Positions 1 through 13,747 of a stretch of 64,000 nucleotides of DNA are shown here, piece by piece. Below the pieces are notes generated by a model that was not told the origin of the DNA, made no database searches, and saw nothing but the letters and a program-made list of their open reading frames with translations. Origin of the DNA: Carex sylvatica. Its lineage: Eukaryota; Streptophyta; Magnoliopsida; Poales; Cyperaceae. Location: the NCBI GenBank assembly GCA_964058845.1, contig CAXKVR010000316.1, forward strand, positions 38,501 through 102,500, read 5' to 3'. Both the position numbers and the translations under genes were made by a program. Position 1 is the stretch's first letter. Each line of letters begins with the position of its first letter.

Positions 1-574
1 TAGTGGTCCTGGTCAAAGATCTACAAGTGGTCTTGATCAAAACAATCAAAGTTATTAAACTAGAGATTTATTAGAAACCACACAGTAATAAAAATTATTA
101 TGTTTGCAGAATTCCTTAAATTAATTTACATAATTAATATTAAAGTTTACAAAATTCCGTAAAAAAGTTTACAGACATTTTTAGTTGAATCGAAAATAAT
201 TCAAATATTGATGTCTGAAAGCTGTTAACAGCTTCCTTTCAATACCAAACTTCAAAGAAAAGAAAAAAAAAAAACAGGTCAACAACGTAGAAGTCATATT
301 CAAGTTTTTGGATTATAGATATATATCCGATTCCGACCTGAAGAATATCAATCTAAAGAGCAAATTTACATTTAATATTGAAAATAAAAAAAAGTATGTA
401 AAAGATGAGACAAATAATTAACCAACATTTCGATCTCAGGGAAAAGACTACATATCACCTAGCTAGGGGGTCCCATTTATAATTAATGTAATCAATTATT
501 CTTTTTATATTCCTTTTGAGAACAATATATATAGAGAGAGGGGGATCCACTTACAATTTTTTTTTTTTTATACA
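1..574. other. AT-rich non-genic stretch
   Basis: No open frame with recognisable similarity, no RNA gene and no strong repeat is visible. The stretch holds only A/T runs and a short purine-rich (ga)n patch near 533-545. Confidence 0.6.
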
Positions 575-880
575 TCGAATTACAATTTATATTTTTAAAG
601 TTCAAACAATTGATTCAAACCGTTAAACATGATAGATATATTAAAATATGATTAAAAAAATACATTTATTTGAATTTTTTACTATTTATTAAGATGGATA
701 CAAAATTCAATGATCTGAAAACAACGATTTTCTAAAATACTTAATAAATAATAAAAACATTCAGAAAAATATAAAATTTGATCTGCAAGCACATTTTAAT
801 ATATCCATCATGTTGAACGGTTTGGATCGACTGTGTAAAATTTTAAAACTTTAAAAATATAGAATGTGGTGTCACCAAAA
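575..880. repeat. MITE-like inverted-repeat element
   Basis: The left arm, about 581-700, and the right arm, about 732-870, are imperfect reverse complements. For example, the arm around 615-648 (core TTCAAACCGTTAAACATGAT) is mirrored at about 790-830 (ATCATGTTGAACGGTTTGGA), and an ATTTATTAAG block is mirrored at the centre. The element is about 300 bp, very AT-rich and has no coding capacity, as expected of a non-autonomous foldback or MITE. No clear target duplication was found, so the ends are approximate and the superfamily is unknown. Confidence 0.6.
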
Positions 881-1329
881 AATTTAATATATCCAATATT
901 TTAATATATGCATGCTCGTCCTTTTGGCATGACAACGGAAGTAGAAAAAAAATCAATATGATCCGCTTATTACTTTTCAATTGTTCATTACCAAGTACGA
1001 AATGCCGAGCCAACAAATTCAACACTGTTTCCTGCTAAAACTTTCGTGAGATGTTTTTCTTTTTCTTTGCCCAAGGAAATTTTTTTTTGTTGGTCTTAGG
1101 AGCCCTTGACTTATTCGTTTGATTGAATTTACAAAACATACATAATTGTATTTTATAGTTTTTTTTCGTGAGATTTTGTGCAGCTTCATGATAATTGAGG
1201 GATCAGTAATTACATATCAAGGATGAATTAATGAACTGCAATACAACATTAAGGATGTAGTCATAACGCACCAAACACTGGATAGCAAAAATATTAACTC
1301 AAGATTAAGAATAATTAATCTATAAGATT

Positions 1330-2075
1330 GGTAAAATAATCTTGAGATTGACCTAAGTGAAGTCTACCGTTGTAACGGTCCAGTGACCATTGCAATGGAA
1401 TAAATAAATCCTCTGAAAATCCCGTGATGTATAAAATAGTTTTTAACATCATCAAATGCTAACCATTCCAAAGGATTACTGTTATGGGCACCGTTAAAAC
1501 AGTGATTGACCGTTGTCAACAGTATCCACCGTTACACTCCAAACCGCTCAGATTAACCTACCGTTGTGATAGTCCCCTGTACCGTTGCAACGGTCAACAC
1601 CACTTACTTTTTTTTATCAGCCCTCTATAAATAGAAGCTATACCAAGGTTTGGAGAATCACTCTAGCTACCTCTAGCTTCAATATTTCGTATTTACATAT
1701 CTAGAGAAAGTCGTTGTTACTTGTGCACTCAAACTTCAATATACACAATCAATATCAAGCTTATTCAATCAATCCAACAACTCCTAGAGTGATCATGTGT
1801 GATCGAATCATTTACTACTTCGAGTCTTTGCTCACCTAGCAATCCTTGAGTCCTTGTGAATCAGATTGTTTCCTTTGAGCCTGTAGTGCTCCTGTTAGGG
1901 CCGTGTGACTTTCCAGAATATTGTAAGGGCTCACCGGTTGCACCTTGTAATCCTTTCTCATTGGGTAAAGAAAGGCGCGCCATCTAGAAGATCACGGGCC
2001 CCAGAGACGTAGGCATTAGTGTCGAACTCCATAAACAACTCTTGTGTCAAGTGTCTCTAAACTCTACTATTTACA
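1330..2075 (+). mobile_element. Ty1/copia-type LTR fragment
   Basis: The right part resembles the R/U5 region of plant copia LTRs: a TATA box at about 1626, then roughly 450 bp of leader containing phrases common in such LTRs (a TTGTAAGGGCTCACCGG-like segment and a terminal ...CTATTTACA). No PBS or coding region follows, so it is a solo or truncated LTR. Upstream of the TATA box lie several copies of an ACCGTT-AACGGT palindrome. The 5' end was not located and no target duplication was found, so the left boundary is approximate. Confidence 0.5.
1626..1633 (+). promoter_or_regulatory. TATA box of copia-type LTR
   Basis: TATAAATA lies just upstream of a leader-like stretch in the presumed LTR. 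It sits about 30-45 bp downstream of the last ACCGTT palindrome. Activity is inferred only from motif and position. Confidence 0.4.
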
Positions 2076-3237
2076 AAATAAAAAGATATTTTCTGGTTAT
2101 AATTTTTAAATCCAAAAAAGTAAAATAATCTTAAAAATAGTAAAATCAGTATCATTCATAATAATAATATGAGGAACACATTTGGTGGCTTGAATTGACC
2201 ATTCGAACATGAAAACTACTATTGAAACCATTTGTATTTTAATCAAAATATAAATGTTTGTACAATAATCTAAACTCTATCGAAGTTATTTTGTGGACTA
2301 ATATTAATCCTTCCTTGAAGATGCATGCTGATGTTATCGATATGAGAATTGTTAATTAAATATGTAATGAATGAGAACTAACATTTAGTCTAGTGACAAA
2401 ATATAATGCTCTTCGTGTGTGAAGTTGCATACTTAAAATCTAAATAAAAGATCTCTTTTGGATATTAGTATTATTAATAACGGGATGGTTTGATCCGAAC
2501 CACTTTTAAAAAACATTTAATATGTAACAAACTAATTATGAAACAATTTAAGTTTACTGAATGGTTTATTAATTGTTTGAGATAATACACATTGAATGAT
2601 ATGAATATTCTAACAGTTTTTATATTAATTATTAAATTAACCATATTAAATATATCCTACATTTGAATGATGGATAATATGTATAATTTTTTTTAATTTT
2701 ACAAAAGTTGTTAAAAAGTATAAAATAAAAGTAAGTTAGAGTAACTCTACTCAAAATTTTATAAAAAACCTTTAATAATAAGATTTACAAATTTTTTAAA
2801 ATGCACCACAATTTTATAGAAACGAAATGCAGTACAACTTTGAGAATTACAAAATGAGCCATGTGTTTGCATAAAACACGTCATGTGTTGTTTCAAAAGA
2901 TATGAGGGCCACCGATCATGAAAATTTTCACATCGGACGGCTGATTTAATGCACGTGGACAATGAAAAAATACACATGAAAGAGTACACACCTTCTAGAA
3001 TAGAGATAATTAGACAAACTAAGTTGTATGATAAAAAAAACAATGATTATTTGTTTCCATTATATTTCCATTACACAAGAATAATGCCAAGATAGTTATT
3101 ATGAAAATGCTCATCTATTTTTTTTTTCTTTCTTCTCGCTTTTCTTATGGAGAGAACATTTCGTATCCTTTTATGTGTTGAGAATAATTCATTATAAATC
3201 TTGAGAAATAATTTTTGATTTAATAATAAAGATAATA
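2076..3237. other. AT-rich non-genic stretch
   Basis: No coding, RNA or repeat structure could be supported. The short minus-strand frame near 2759-3043 has no recognisable domain. Confidence 0.5.
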
Positions 3238-3242
3238 TTTTT

Positions 3243-5519
3243 TGTCACAACCCTGATCCAGAGATGCGACAATGCTGCCACGTCTATTTACCATTTAATA
3301 TATGTAACGCAAGGCACGAATATTTTGTATGCAGTGCCAATAGCATCCATTATATTTTTGCCACATCCCAAATAATTAACAAGAATTACTTGATATTTAT
3401 AGTGGATGATGCTAGAGAAATATTCTCTGCATTCTGTCAGATAAAATAACCTCAAATCTCATATCTTTAGGTGGTCCTGCTGTCAATTATAACCCGAAAG
3501 CTTTTATCTGGCTTCACATAATAAACCTGTAATCCACAAGGGAAAACGAGTGAGAAATAATAAATTATTTCTCAGTGCTGATTGCTACTCAGATTATTAG
3601 ATTCGAAGGAAATTCATATTCAAAATGAAATCACCACACTAGAAACAAATAATTCATTTCATAATAACGAATGCAAATGCTCAATAACAATATCCAATTT
3701 AACAACAAAAATTACATAAATAAATCCGAACTCTAAGAATCTTATCAGAATAAATAATTTGGATCAAAATGTTTAAACCATAAAGTCTGATAATGTTTGT
3801 GACCTAATCTTTACAATCGCTAAGTCTGGTAACGTTTGGTTTCTTAACTTTACAATATGACAGTCAACAGACTTGTAATTTAGTTTCAATTATATTAGGC
3901 TATCCATATGATGCAACAGTTCAATCAATGCAGTCAATCAAATATTCAAAATACACAGCGAGTTACAATTTAATTCCTAGTTATAAATTTCAGACTAATT
4001 GAATAACATCACACCTGATATCCTAGAACAACAGATAAGGTCACTAGCAGTTGTTCTTCCTGAACATTCTGTCACATCAGTCTTTTTTCATAATTATGCA
4101 TACATTAATAATAAGATACACATTCTAATCAATATTTATATTTAGTTTCGATATCATATAGTACCTTGTGATATCTGTTAAATTCTTATACATATAATTA
4201 AACACTTCTATAAGACATTCCAACCGTATCCATATTAACTAATGACATCTTTTAATAAATTATTAAAAATTATTTTGTTAATTCTTTTTATTTAAATTTG
4301 GTTTCAGTGTAAAGTCTTGATTTGAATCCAATCCAATTAACTAAGTTCTAGTCAAATAGTCCAACATTCCAAGTATTAAAATAATCAAGGTCATTATTCA
4401 TAACTTTTGTTTCTTCTTTAACATTTACATGTTCAAATGTTCACTTCACTTGATTTATTTCAGCCGAGTACAAATCTCAACCAAAAGAAACAGAGGAGGT
4501 TATCAATATATATACTAAATTCAAAGTGACAAAGGAATTAATCCTAATCAAGTGCTTAATTTCTTCTTTTAATTCAAATTCTAATACCGGTCATAGTAAA
4601 TATTTTATATTATTCACTTAAGTCCATCTAACGCGATCAATTTAAATAGCAGAAATTTTGTAATTTTATCTTTTATATATTTTATTTCTTGTAAACAGTA
4701 GCAGAATAATCCAATCATGGCTAACGGGTTGAACCCGTTAAAGAAAATATAGTAAGAAAGAAGATGATTTTCAATGAATCAATAGCTCAACTCGGTTTCT
4801 CAAGGTTACCGAGCCTAAGTCACGTGAGAAGAAAAATAGTACCAAGACCAAGAGAGAAAGACGAGTGATATCCATTGACGCTAGATGCGTTGAGACTTGA
4901 GAGAGAGATATAATTATAAAGCTCACACACAGTCAACAGTACAGTCGCATCTGCTCAACTACGGTACGGTAGGTGAAGTGAAGACACACCACTGTTTACT
5001 CTTTTTCATTTGTCATTTCCTTTCTCTTTTCTTGTCCGATTTTTATTTAGTAGAGTAATCTTTGCTTCCTTTCTTTTCTTTCTTTCTTTCTCACGGAACA
5101 GAGAGGAGAAATACCTTTAATTGAAAGGGAATTAAGATGGGATGTCAACCAGCCAGCATAGGCCACGTGGCCTTCGTGCCACTTTGGTCTATTTTTTTTC
5201 TTTATTAATTTGGTATTTTCACATAATTAACCTTTGAGTCATCAAACTTTGTAAATTAGTCCAATTACTTCAAAGAAAATTATAAATATTACCCTTTCTA
5301 TTATATCGTATCAATTCTGAATTTTAAATATTCGTTACACATACTTTGTTTCAATACAATAGATTTTCAAATATTCTGTTTATCGTATTTAACTTTAGAT
5401 TTACTTAATTTCTTGCTTGCTCGTTAAATGTTACTTATTTTTATTCAAAAACACATTCAAAGATTTCGTATCTTACCTTCAGTCATTAAGTTCATATATG
5501 TATTTTGCATAGTGTTACA
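3243..5519 (-). mobile_element. Solo LTR (2.28 kb), TSD ttttt
   Basis: On the plus strand the element begins TGTCACAACCC and ends AGTGTTACA, so read on the minus strand it is TGTAACACT...GGGTTGTGACA. The 5-bp flanks are identical: ttttt at 3238-3242 and ttttt at 5520-5524. No PBS, gag or pol is present. It shares ends and internal phrases (for example a TTTCTCAGTGC patch near 3573) with the LTRs at 28979 and 52008, so the three are one broad family. The T-rich duplication is low-complexity, but with the TG/CA termini the call is good. A solo LTR normally arises by recombination between the two LTRs of a full element. Confidence 0.8.
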
Positions 5520-5524
5520 TTTTT

Positions 5525-7554
5525 CGTGTAAAAAATTATGAATTTAGGCCAATCCAATCTACATTAAAAGTTCCTTGATGAATATGCTAGTTACAAAATT
5601 TGATTCTCAACCTTTAAAAAAATAATATAAATTCATTAGATATTTTTTCATTAATATTCATGTACGATAAAATTAGTATTGTCAATTTTAATTCTAAAAA
5701 TATGAGGGTTCGATGACGCGCTTAAATATTTTTTTAGGCTCCGTGACAAGTAGATGGAATCCGTATCCTCTGCATTAACGCTCAATTTAAGTTTAGTTAA
5801 TTTCGGACCGTTCGATCGGAATTCAAACCAATTCAATCTACATGTGTAATACACGAGATTCTTTAATATTTATACGGATTTAAATCAACGTTACGGATCT
5901 AAACTTAAAATTTAAGTTAGCGAATTCAGGTAGGTGGAGTGTGTGGATTTAACCGAGACGATTATGGTATCCGGTCAATAAAAAAATTTCCTTAATTGAT
6001 ATTTCTTTCTCTTTTACTGGTTGTTAAGTAAACAGTATTGATTGTCCAAATTAAATGTGATCATTGTTTTCATGGTTTGTGCTTAATGATTAGCTGAACA
6101 TTTATGAAGCCACGGCATCTGCACCGACTAATTGATCAATCTATTATGCCCAAATTCATCGCATCCTGATTCTGGATCTGTTACAAACATATACATCGTG
6201 TGAGATGTTCGCTACATAACACATATCAGAATCAGACTATATTTCTAGGGATTGTGATTCGGGAACCCCTATCATTTGTCAGAAACTTTCCACACAGTAA
6301 TATACTTTGTAGTCGCCGTAGAGGATCGACACAACCTACTAAGTAGGTGCGATATGCGACAACTCTTTTGTGACCTATCTGGATCCTTTGTAGCTTTAGC
6401 CCACTAGCCTACCTGGCATTAAGTAATAATTTTTATTTTGAACATAACACCGTCAAAGTCAGGTCATAATGAGGTTAAAAACCGAGAGGGAGCCCAAATA
6501 TTGTCATTATTGGGTGCACAAGAAACTCAGTAGCTCGTGATTCGATTGAGTTTGATTCGAAAAAAAAAATGTTTGAAACAAATCAAATTAGTTCAGTTTT
6601 GAAATAAATTAAATCTAGTTCAATTTGAATTTGATTTGATTCGAATCGAACTTGAACTGAGTCTGACTCGGTTAGAAACTCTTATTTTTAGTTCTAAATC
6701 ATGTTTCAATTTTAAACCAATTCGGTTTGAAATTGGTTCGAATCTCATCAAATTAAACTCGAACTTTTTTTTTTTTTTTTTTTTTTCAGTTTGAAATCCT
6801 ACTTTAATTTCTAACCAGTTCGGTTCAAAATTGGTTTAAACTCGAACTAGATTAAATTCGATTCGGTTTGATTCGGTTACAACCTCATGGATATAATTTT
6901 GATTTATTATAATTATTTAAACAACTAATATATTATGTAACTTTAAAAATAGAAATAATAAAAGAGACAACTTATGTTTTATATTATTATGTTTGGGATG
7001 GGGAGCCCGCCTCTTGTCCTCGATTCTCTTTCTGATTAGTAATATCACCGTACACTGATAGTTTAGTTGAAACATAATTTTTCATGGTACAGAGAAAATT
7101 GTGACATCTCAAGTAACTTATTATTAAACTAAAAGTTTCTTACATAAAAAATGTAATGAGTTGACAATAATTGAAGATAGAAAATTTGAAAGACATTTTC
7201 TTATTATAAAATTCTTGCTACAGCTTCACATATATTTTGAAAAAATCTACAACTTTGCATGTAAAACAGATAACATTAAATGCCAATGCAAATATTATTT
7301 CTACAAACACAACATACATTATGATAATTCTAATTACAAAAATAATGGTAAGTTTTTTAAACTAGTCATGACCAGAGTTTAATTCTCTGTATTGCCTCAC
7401 CATTTGAGTTTGAATCCGAACCATCCGATAAGAATTCAGACCAATCTAATTCAAACGCACGGGACTTTTTATAAAATTTGTGCCATTATATAACAAACGA
7501 TCTGGAAAAATGAGATACCTTAGTCGATAAACACTATTGCACCAAAAGCTGCAC
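5525..7554. other. AT-rich non-genic stretch with degenerate repeats
   Basis: No supported gene. About 6535-6890 is a low-complexity tract built from variants of GATTCGGTTT/TTCGAA words around a T run at 6763-6786. It looks like a decayed repeat element. The remainder has no structure I can assign. Confidence 0.45.
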
Positions 7555-7792
7555 AAGGTTCGGAATGTGTATCATCAGCATTAAATCAAAAGATAATCTT
7601 TTGAGTTACTGCATCTCGACCATTCAATCTGTGTTAAAATTTGTGCAAACTAAATCTGCACTAATATTAAAGGACCCCATATGTTATAAACAAAAATCAG
7701 ATTGACTCCATTTAAAATCGGACAGTTGAGACTCATTAACTCAAAAGATTTCCTTTTGAGTTAATGTAGAGTATACATATTCCAAGATTCAA
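7555..7792. repeat. Small MITE-like foldback element
   Basis: The arms at about 7559-7640 and 7705-7790 are reverse complements of each other. Each arm also carries its own small hairpin: CAAAAG..CTTTTG near 7589-7605, and AACTCAAAAG..CTTTTGAGTT near 7738-7763. Size is about 235 bp with no coding capacity. No target duplication was identified. Confidence 0.55.
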
Positions 7793-9451
7793 CCATACAT
7801 GCTAACTCTATAAGACAGATGATTGTATTCTACCTAAAGTAAAAGCGACTTTAAAGAAAAAAAAAGAAAAAAAAAAGGTTATATAATTCAATTGATCTGA
7901 TCCTTAAGTAAAGTGTGTTTATACAAGAGAAAGACAAATTGTTAGATAAGACATTCATATGAAATATCAGCCTCCCCCTTTTGCTTAGGATGAAATCTTC
8001 CCTTATACAAGTTACATATATGCTAAATCTATCGAATATACTATGTCATGCTTGATTGCACCTTATTTTCTTAATGTAGTTGAATGAGAGAGACATTATT
8101 AGTATCAAGTTGTTTTATTTGTAACAAAATATATATATAAAAGAAGAGATGCAAGTAAAAATTTTATAATGTGTTCGTCAATAAAAAAAAAAGCCTTTTA
8201 ATTTTATTCACAAGTATATTTTTATTAACACAAATTAATGAGAAATTACCCTTTCGCCCAACCGCTAGTAATGATGGAAAAGTAGAAATAAAGATGATAA
8301 ACACAAAAATGGAAACAATGATGGGAAAATATTAAAATGTCACAACATACACGTGGAATTGGGGGGAAGCCATCTAAGGTCTCTGGTTTGTTTTCTTTAA
8401 AGCAAAATGAAGGTGGTTACCTTGTCTAAATCCAATTCCAAATTCTATCTCCAAAATCTATCTCTAAAGGGCAGAAAAAGATGAGAGCGAAAAGGAGATG
8501 TGCTATAAATTACATAACTTAAAGGTAACTCGTTCCAATATGACTTGCTTTTTTTTTTATTAATTATTATGTTCGTGGTTGGTCAGTTAACTTTTTTTTT
8601 TTTTTTTTTTAAGAAAGATAAAATCTAGCTGTTTAAATTTCAAAAACTAATTCATTCTATCAATTATCTTATTTAAATAAGTAACAAGTGCATCAAAATT
8701 GTAATAGCGTCATAGCTTAGTTTAGCAAATTCTTCATAATTGACAAAGAAATAACTTAATGAACTTTTTTCTTGAAAATTTCTACTTCAACTCGCACAAT
8801 GAAAATATGCCATTAGATATGTTGGGACGAAAATCATTTATTGCATGTTACAATTCACAAGTAAAAGTGCCTGATTAGTTTATCGAACTTTAGTTTTCGC
8901 ACCAAACATCAAGAAGGAATCTTCACTTTCACCAAACACCAAGTACGAAAAGTGCCTTCAGAAGGAGAGAGGTAAAGCAAATAAATATAAAGATTAGTTT
9001 CACCTCAGACTCAGATGCGTCCCTAATTTGTACCACTTTTATAATTTCATCATTCCTTTCGGTTATTAGGCTGGAGACGATGAGGTCAATGTTGAGGTGA
9101 GTAGGAATTCATTAACCAAACAATAATCAAATTCTAACTTAAGAGCTAATCTTTCATCTAGTGACAAAGACACATAATTTATATATGAGAGGTCATAAGT
9201 TTCATAGTCAGATAGAAACAATTCTTTATTATAATAACAACTGTGTTAAATACTTGAGTTGAGTAGTTTGACTTCTAACCTTTACTAAAAAAAAAAAAAA
9301 ATCCTTAATTTTAATTATGATAACACCGTTTACTTTATTTCATGATCATTTTAATTACTTGTTTATATATTTACATATTTTGTAAATTTGAACTGAGAAC
9401 AAAAATAATTCAACTCATTTTTTATGCTAACATTGTATTTTGAGCCCGAGA
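7793..9451. other. AT-rich non-genic stretch
   Basis: Homopolymer T and A runs and unstructured AT-rich sequence. No gene, RNA or repeat could be supported. Confidence 0.5.
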
Positions 9452-9470
9452 TTTTTTTTTTTTTTTTTTT
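9452..9470 (-). other. Poly(A) tail of LINE
   Basis: Nineteen consecutive T on the plus strand lie directly 3' of the minus-strand LINE. Position and length fit the oligo(A) tail left by retrotransposition. Confidence 0.7.
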
Positions 9471-9760
9471 AGAGAAAAATGAAGGTTACACCTTCAAGTT
9501 CCATTGAAATGACACCAGAGATGTCTAGTTTTTACAAAATTTTGCTAATCAGCAATTTAGAAAAAGAAAATTTTGAGAAATAAAATGTTGTAAATAAACT
9601 AGGTATAGCAATTCTAGTAGGCTGTTAGTGAGACTTTTCCACCGAACCTCTACTCCTCTCAGCTTCCTAAGAACTAGCTAATATATTCATCAAAGATCTC
9701 CTTTGCTAGCACATTCTCATTCTTGCTTTCCTCTCTAAAAATTTGTTTGCATCTTTCTCT

Positions 9761-12420
9761 CTATAACACGAAGCAAACGACCACCTGCAGTCTTCTAACT
9801 TGGGTGTTGTTACTGTTGACTATGTTGTCCATGTAGTGACCTTGTATTATTCGTACCAGTACAGTTACTGGCATCTGCACGACCCCCCCATTTCTTCTGA
9901 TCAATTGATGCTTGACCCCATACGCGTACCGGCATATACCATATAGATGCTCCACCGATTCAGCTGCTGCCTTACAAAGGATACATCGATTTGGTATTTC
10001 CTATCCTCTTCTGACGAGATTGTCCACCGTTAGAATTTTGTTTCTCATCATAAGCCAAATGAAAATTTGCACTCTAGGAGGAGCCTTAATATTCCATGAT
10101 TTAGCTCGGATGTCGTTTACCGCTGGGTATTCTTCCATTCCTTTGTAATACGATTTAACAGAAAATGATTTCCCCATCTCCCATTTCCAAAGGACAATAT
10201 CCTGTGTTGCTTGATCCAATTCGATATATTGTAGCTGCTGCAATAGCTGCTGACTTTGATCTATTGAATCTTGTGTGAGGTATGTCTCCAAATCATGGTC
10301 CCAATCTCCGTCATTATTTGCTTCACTGATCGCAATATTCTTCTGTTGAGCTTGAAGATATAAATCTGGATATTGGAATTTGAGTGGCATTCCCATCCAA
10401 GCATCATGCCAAAATAGAGTCCTAGTTCCTGATCCCACCACATATGTCAATGAAGCCTCAAAGATATCCTTTATTTGCCCGATTGATTTCCAAACTGTCG
10501 TTTGCCCCGCCATATCCCATGGCATGTGTGTGCATGGTAGAAAGTGCAGCCACCACTCTCTCTGGTTGAATGAAGTTCCAGACTAATTTTGCCATTATAG
10601 CCTTGTTTATTGTAAGCAAATTCTTGATTCCCAAACCTCCTCTATTTTTTGGTGTAATTATGATTTCCCAAGCGATAAGACTCATATACCTGTTGCTGAT
10701 TTTCCTTATGGCCATGCCATAGGAACCTTCTTCGAATTTTGTCAATCTTCTTAATAAACCATTTTGGTAAAATGAAAGTAGACATGAAGTATATGGGCAT
10801 TGCAGAAAGCGTGGCATTAATCAATGTCACTCTTCCCCCCATTGACAAAAGCCCTGCCTTCCAAGTTGAGAGCTTACCTTCCATTTTTCCAAGCAGTGGT
10901 TGGTACTCTAATTTTCCAATTTTTTTGTTTGAGAGTGGCATACCAAGATACTTGAGAGGAAATTTTGATTGTTTACAGCTCATTATGTTGGATTTGGATT
11001 CAATTTCTTGTTGAGTCGCCCTTGCAATGATGAGTTTTGATTTATTCAGATTCACTTGCAGTCCCGATAATTCTCCAAATATTTGAAGGATTATCTTTAA
11101 AAATGTATGTTGATGCTCCTCCGGCCTCATGAGGAATAGTGTATCATCCGCATATAGTAGGCATTGCTTGCAATCTTGGAAAGGTTGTGCAAAAAGACCT
11201 TGACTCACAAGCTGTTGGAACCATGTCGACAAGAAATCCATAGCCAAGATGAATAAATATGGTGCCATTGGATCTCCTTGCCTAACTTCTCGTCTCAATT
11301 TGATATTTTTTCCTGCCATCGAGTTCAAAATCACCTTTGTTGTTCCTTGTAGTGTTGAGTTGCTTACAATGCGTATCCAATTTTCTGAAAATCCCTTTGC
11401 CAATAGAACTTGACTCAGAAAATCCCAAGATAACGTATCAAAAGCTTTGAATACATCTACCTTGAAGAGGGCTATCTGTTGTCTCTGCCTAGTAGCTAAA
11501 GTCACCACTTCTTGCGCATACAAAAAGCCTTCGTTTATGTGCCTCCCCTTTATGAAGTCTGTTTGTCTTTCCATCACCAAATATGAAATGACAAATTGTA
11601 GTCTATTTGCCATTATTTTTGAAAAGATCTTTTGAATCGAGTTAATTAAGCTGATTGGTCTAAAGTCCGTCACTTCAATTGCTCCCTCTTTCTTCGGTAA
11701 AAGGATAATATGCGAATCATTTAGCGGGTACAAGGTTGCTTGTGGGTCCAAGATGATCTGATTGTAAACCTTTAATAAATCAGCTACTATGCTTTGCTGA
11801 AAAACCTTGTAGAATTCCACTGTTAGGCCATCAGGGCCCGGTGCCTTGTTGTTTTTCATTTTTGTTATTACTTGTAGTATCTCCTGTTGTGTGATTGGAA
11901 CCGCCATGTGTTGTAATTTTTCCTGTTGGCTGTTGAATAATCTGGACATATCAAAGTGGTTAGTTGCCTTATGCTCGGCTCCCATTAGCTTTGTGAAGTA
12001 TCGGTGTATCGCTGCTGCCTTGTGTTTATGTTGCGTGTGTTGGTTGCCTCCTTCTTGTATGACATCAATCAAATTAGCCCTTTTCCTTTTAGTAGCCAAT
12101 AGGTGGAAATATTTGGAGTTTTTATCTCCTTTGCTGACCCAAGCTTTTTTGGCTCTTTGATGCCATTTTTCTTCCTCCACTTGACATACAGTAGAGTACC
12201 TCTCTAACAGCATTTGTTTCAACAATTTTTCTACATTGGTCAGTCTTCTTACTTCTGATTGCTGTGCCAACCAGTGCAGACAGTTTCTGCAAAGACTTGT
12301 CTGATATTTCTGTTTCTCGATATGCTTCTTTTTCCATTGAATGATTTTCTTTCTCAATCCCACTATTTTGTCATTCAATTCACTTGCTGTAGTGGCTGTG
12401 GCAGTTGACTTCCATTACTG
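9761..12420 (-). pseudogene. LINE ORF2 reverse transcriptase, degenerate
   Basis: The product would copy LINE RNA into DNA at the insertion site. The first open segment (12378-10642, 578 codons) contains the plant LINE reverse transcriptase core: NNKAPGPDG about residue 173, an FRPISL block, and the catalytic YADD at about residue 407 (near 11150). The frame then slips twice, near 10690 and near 10510. The C-terminal part continues at 10525-10001 and, past an in-frame TAG at 10001-10003, to 9761. This part has the zf-RVT type domain (APPRVQIFIWL, then a C-x2-C, H and C pattern). Lesions: two frameshifts, one stop and loss of the endonuclease domain. It is non-functional. Assignment to the L1 clade of plants is secure from the domain order. 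Confidence 0.88.
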
Positions 12421-12470
12421 ATTAACCAGGTCTTTAAAATCTTGAATCTTGATCTAAGAATTTTCAAGCC

Positions 12471-13747
12471 TAAATATGTTGGAGCTTGGGAACTTAGTCT
12501 TAATATGGTTCAAATATGGTTCCAAGCTTGGGAACTTACACTTCTTTAGGGTTTAGGGTTTTGGTTGTTAGAAAAAAAGAAGGTGCAAATGTTTTGGGTG
12601 CAGGAGGGAAAGAAATTAATGTTATTTCCTGTAACATTAATATTCTTGTAAAATATCTGGTTCAAATATATTTGAACCTGAGATATTTTACCAAAAGGAG
12701 TAACATCTTAATAATTCTTCAGAAACTTAGTATAATTATGCTCTATATATTAACACATTTTTTTCTTCAAGAATGTGTAAATGCTTTCGATTATTATTAT
12801 TTTTTTCCTGTTTGCCATAGCTAGCGACAATACTTAGTGTACTTATAACGCAAATATAAAACATAATAGTTATCATGATGAAGATGATCATTCCCCTTTC
12901 GCATACTATAGTAGGTAAGGGAATTTACTTTTAACCAATAGAAGTTGTTTTAGATTATGAAAAGGTTTGAAACAAACTTGGGTAATCACATACAATCATT
13001 AAAAGAGAGAAACAAACCTTGCATGAATGTTAGAAAAAGAGAACAAATATGCAGGGTTTTTTTTTTTTTTTTTTCTTCTTCTTCTTCTTTAATTTAGATA
13101 TACATGCTGTGGTAAAGCATCACATCGAGTACGAAAGGCCAACAATTTGTTCATGAGACATCTATTTTTTTTTTAGATTTTGTTGCAGTGTCTTGTATGG
13201 CGGGCAATAATTTATGTTTATCTAACAATGTTGTAGGAGGAAGTTTCCAAATTTCTTGTACCACAATCCAGGACATGTACGTATCACTATGCTAATCAGC
13301 TTTTTTAACTCTCATCCATAAATTTCAGAAATAATTAATTAAACAGCCATTGGACAGAATCATATTTTTAAATTATGAGAATTAAATGCACAATAAAAAT
13401 CAATTATTAAAGAAATTTAAGTTGAATATGAGATCAATTTTACTGCACTCATAATATTTTACTATGAGCTATATAGAAAATAATGAAAAAAATACATAAT
13501 TTTGTTGTTAAAAAAATAATAGGGGTAAAACTGACCCTCGTTTATTCTACATATAGATCTGTCATTGGAGGGGAGCGTCCAATGTCAAGTCAGAGCTGTT
13601 AAATCCGTGTTAAGATTGATGTTCACTTTAATTATCTGTCATAATCTTATAATTGTCTATGCAAATTTGAGTGCAAATCGAATGAGTCTGATCAAATATC
13701 AGACTGAATTTGATTACCGTCCCGCTCCAGATTTCATCCAAAATCGA
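12471..13747. other. Non-genic stretch
   Basis: AT-rich sequence with homopolymers and a short (ttc)n run near 13073-13090. The plus-strand frame at 12516-12824 has no recognisable domain and is rejected as a gene. Confidence 0.45.

Larger units (their letters stand above)
9452..12470 (-). mobile_element. 5'-truncated L1-type LINE
   Basis: The minus strand carries, in order, an ORF2 reverse transcriptase, a zinc-finger-like C-terminal domain, about 290 bp of 3' sequence and a 19-nt A tail (T run at 9452-9470 on the plus strand). The N-terminal endonuclease of ORF2 and all of ORF1 are missing, so the copy is 5'-truncated, the usual result of target-primed reverse transcription. The 5' junction is only placed to about 12440-12480. 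I did not find a convincing target-site duplication flanking the tail and the 5' end. Confidence 0.85.

Noticed and set aside
10380..12160. Plus-strand frames opposite the LINE
   Set aside because: They are antisense shadows of the reverse transcriptase, which has clear motifs on the minus strand.
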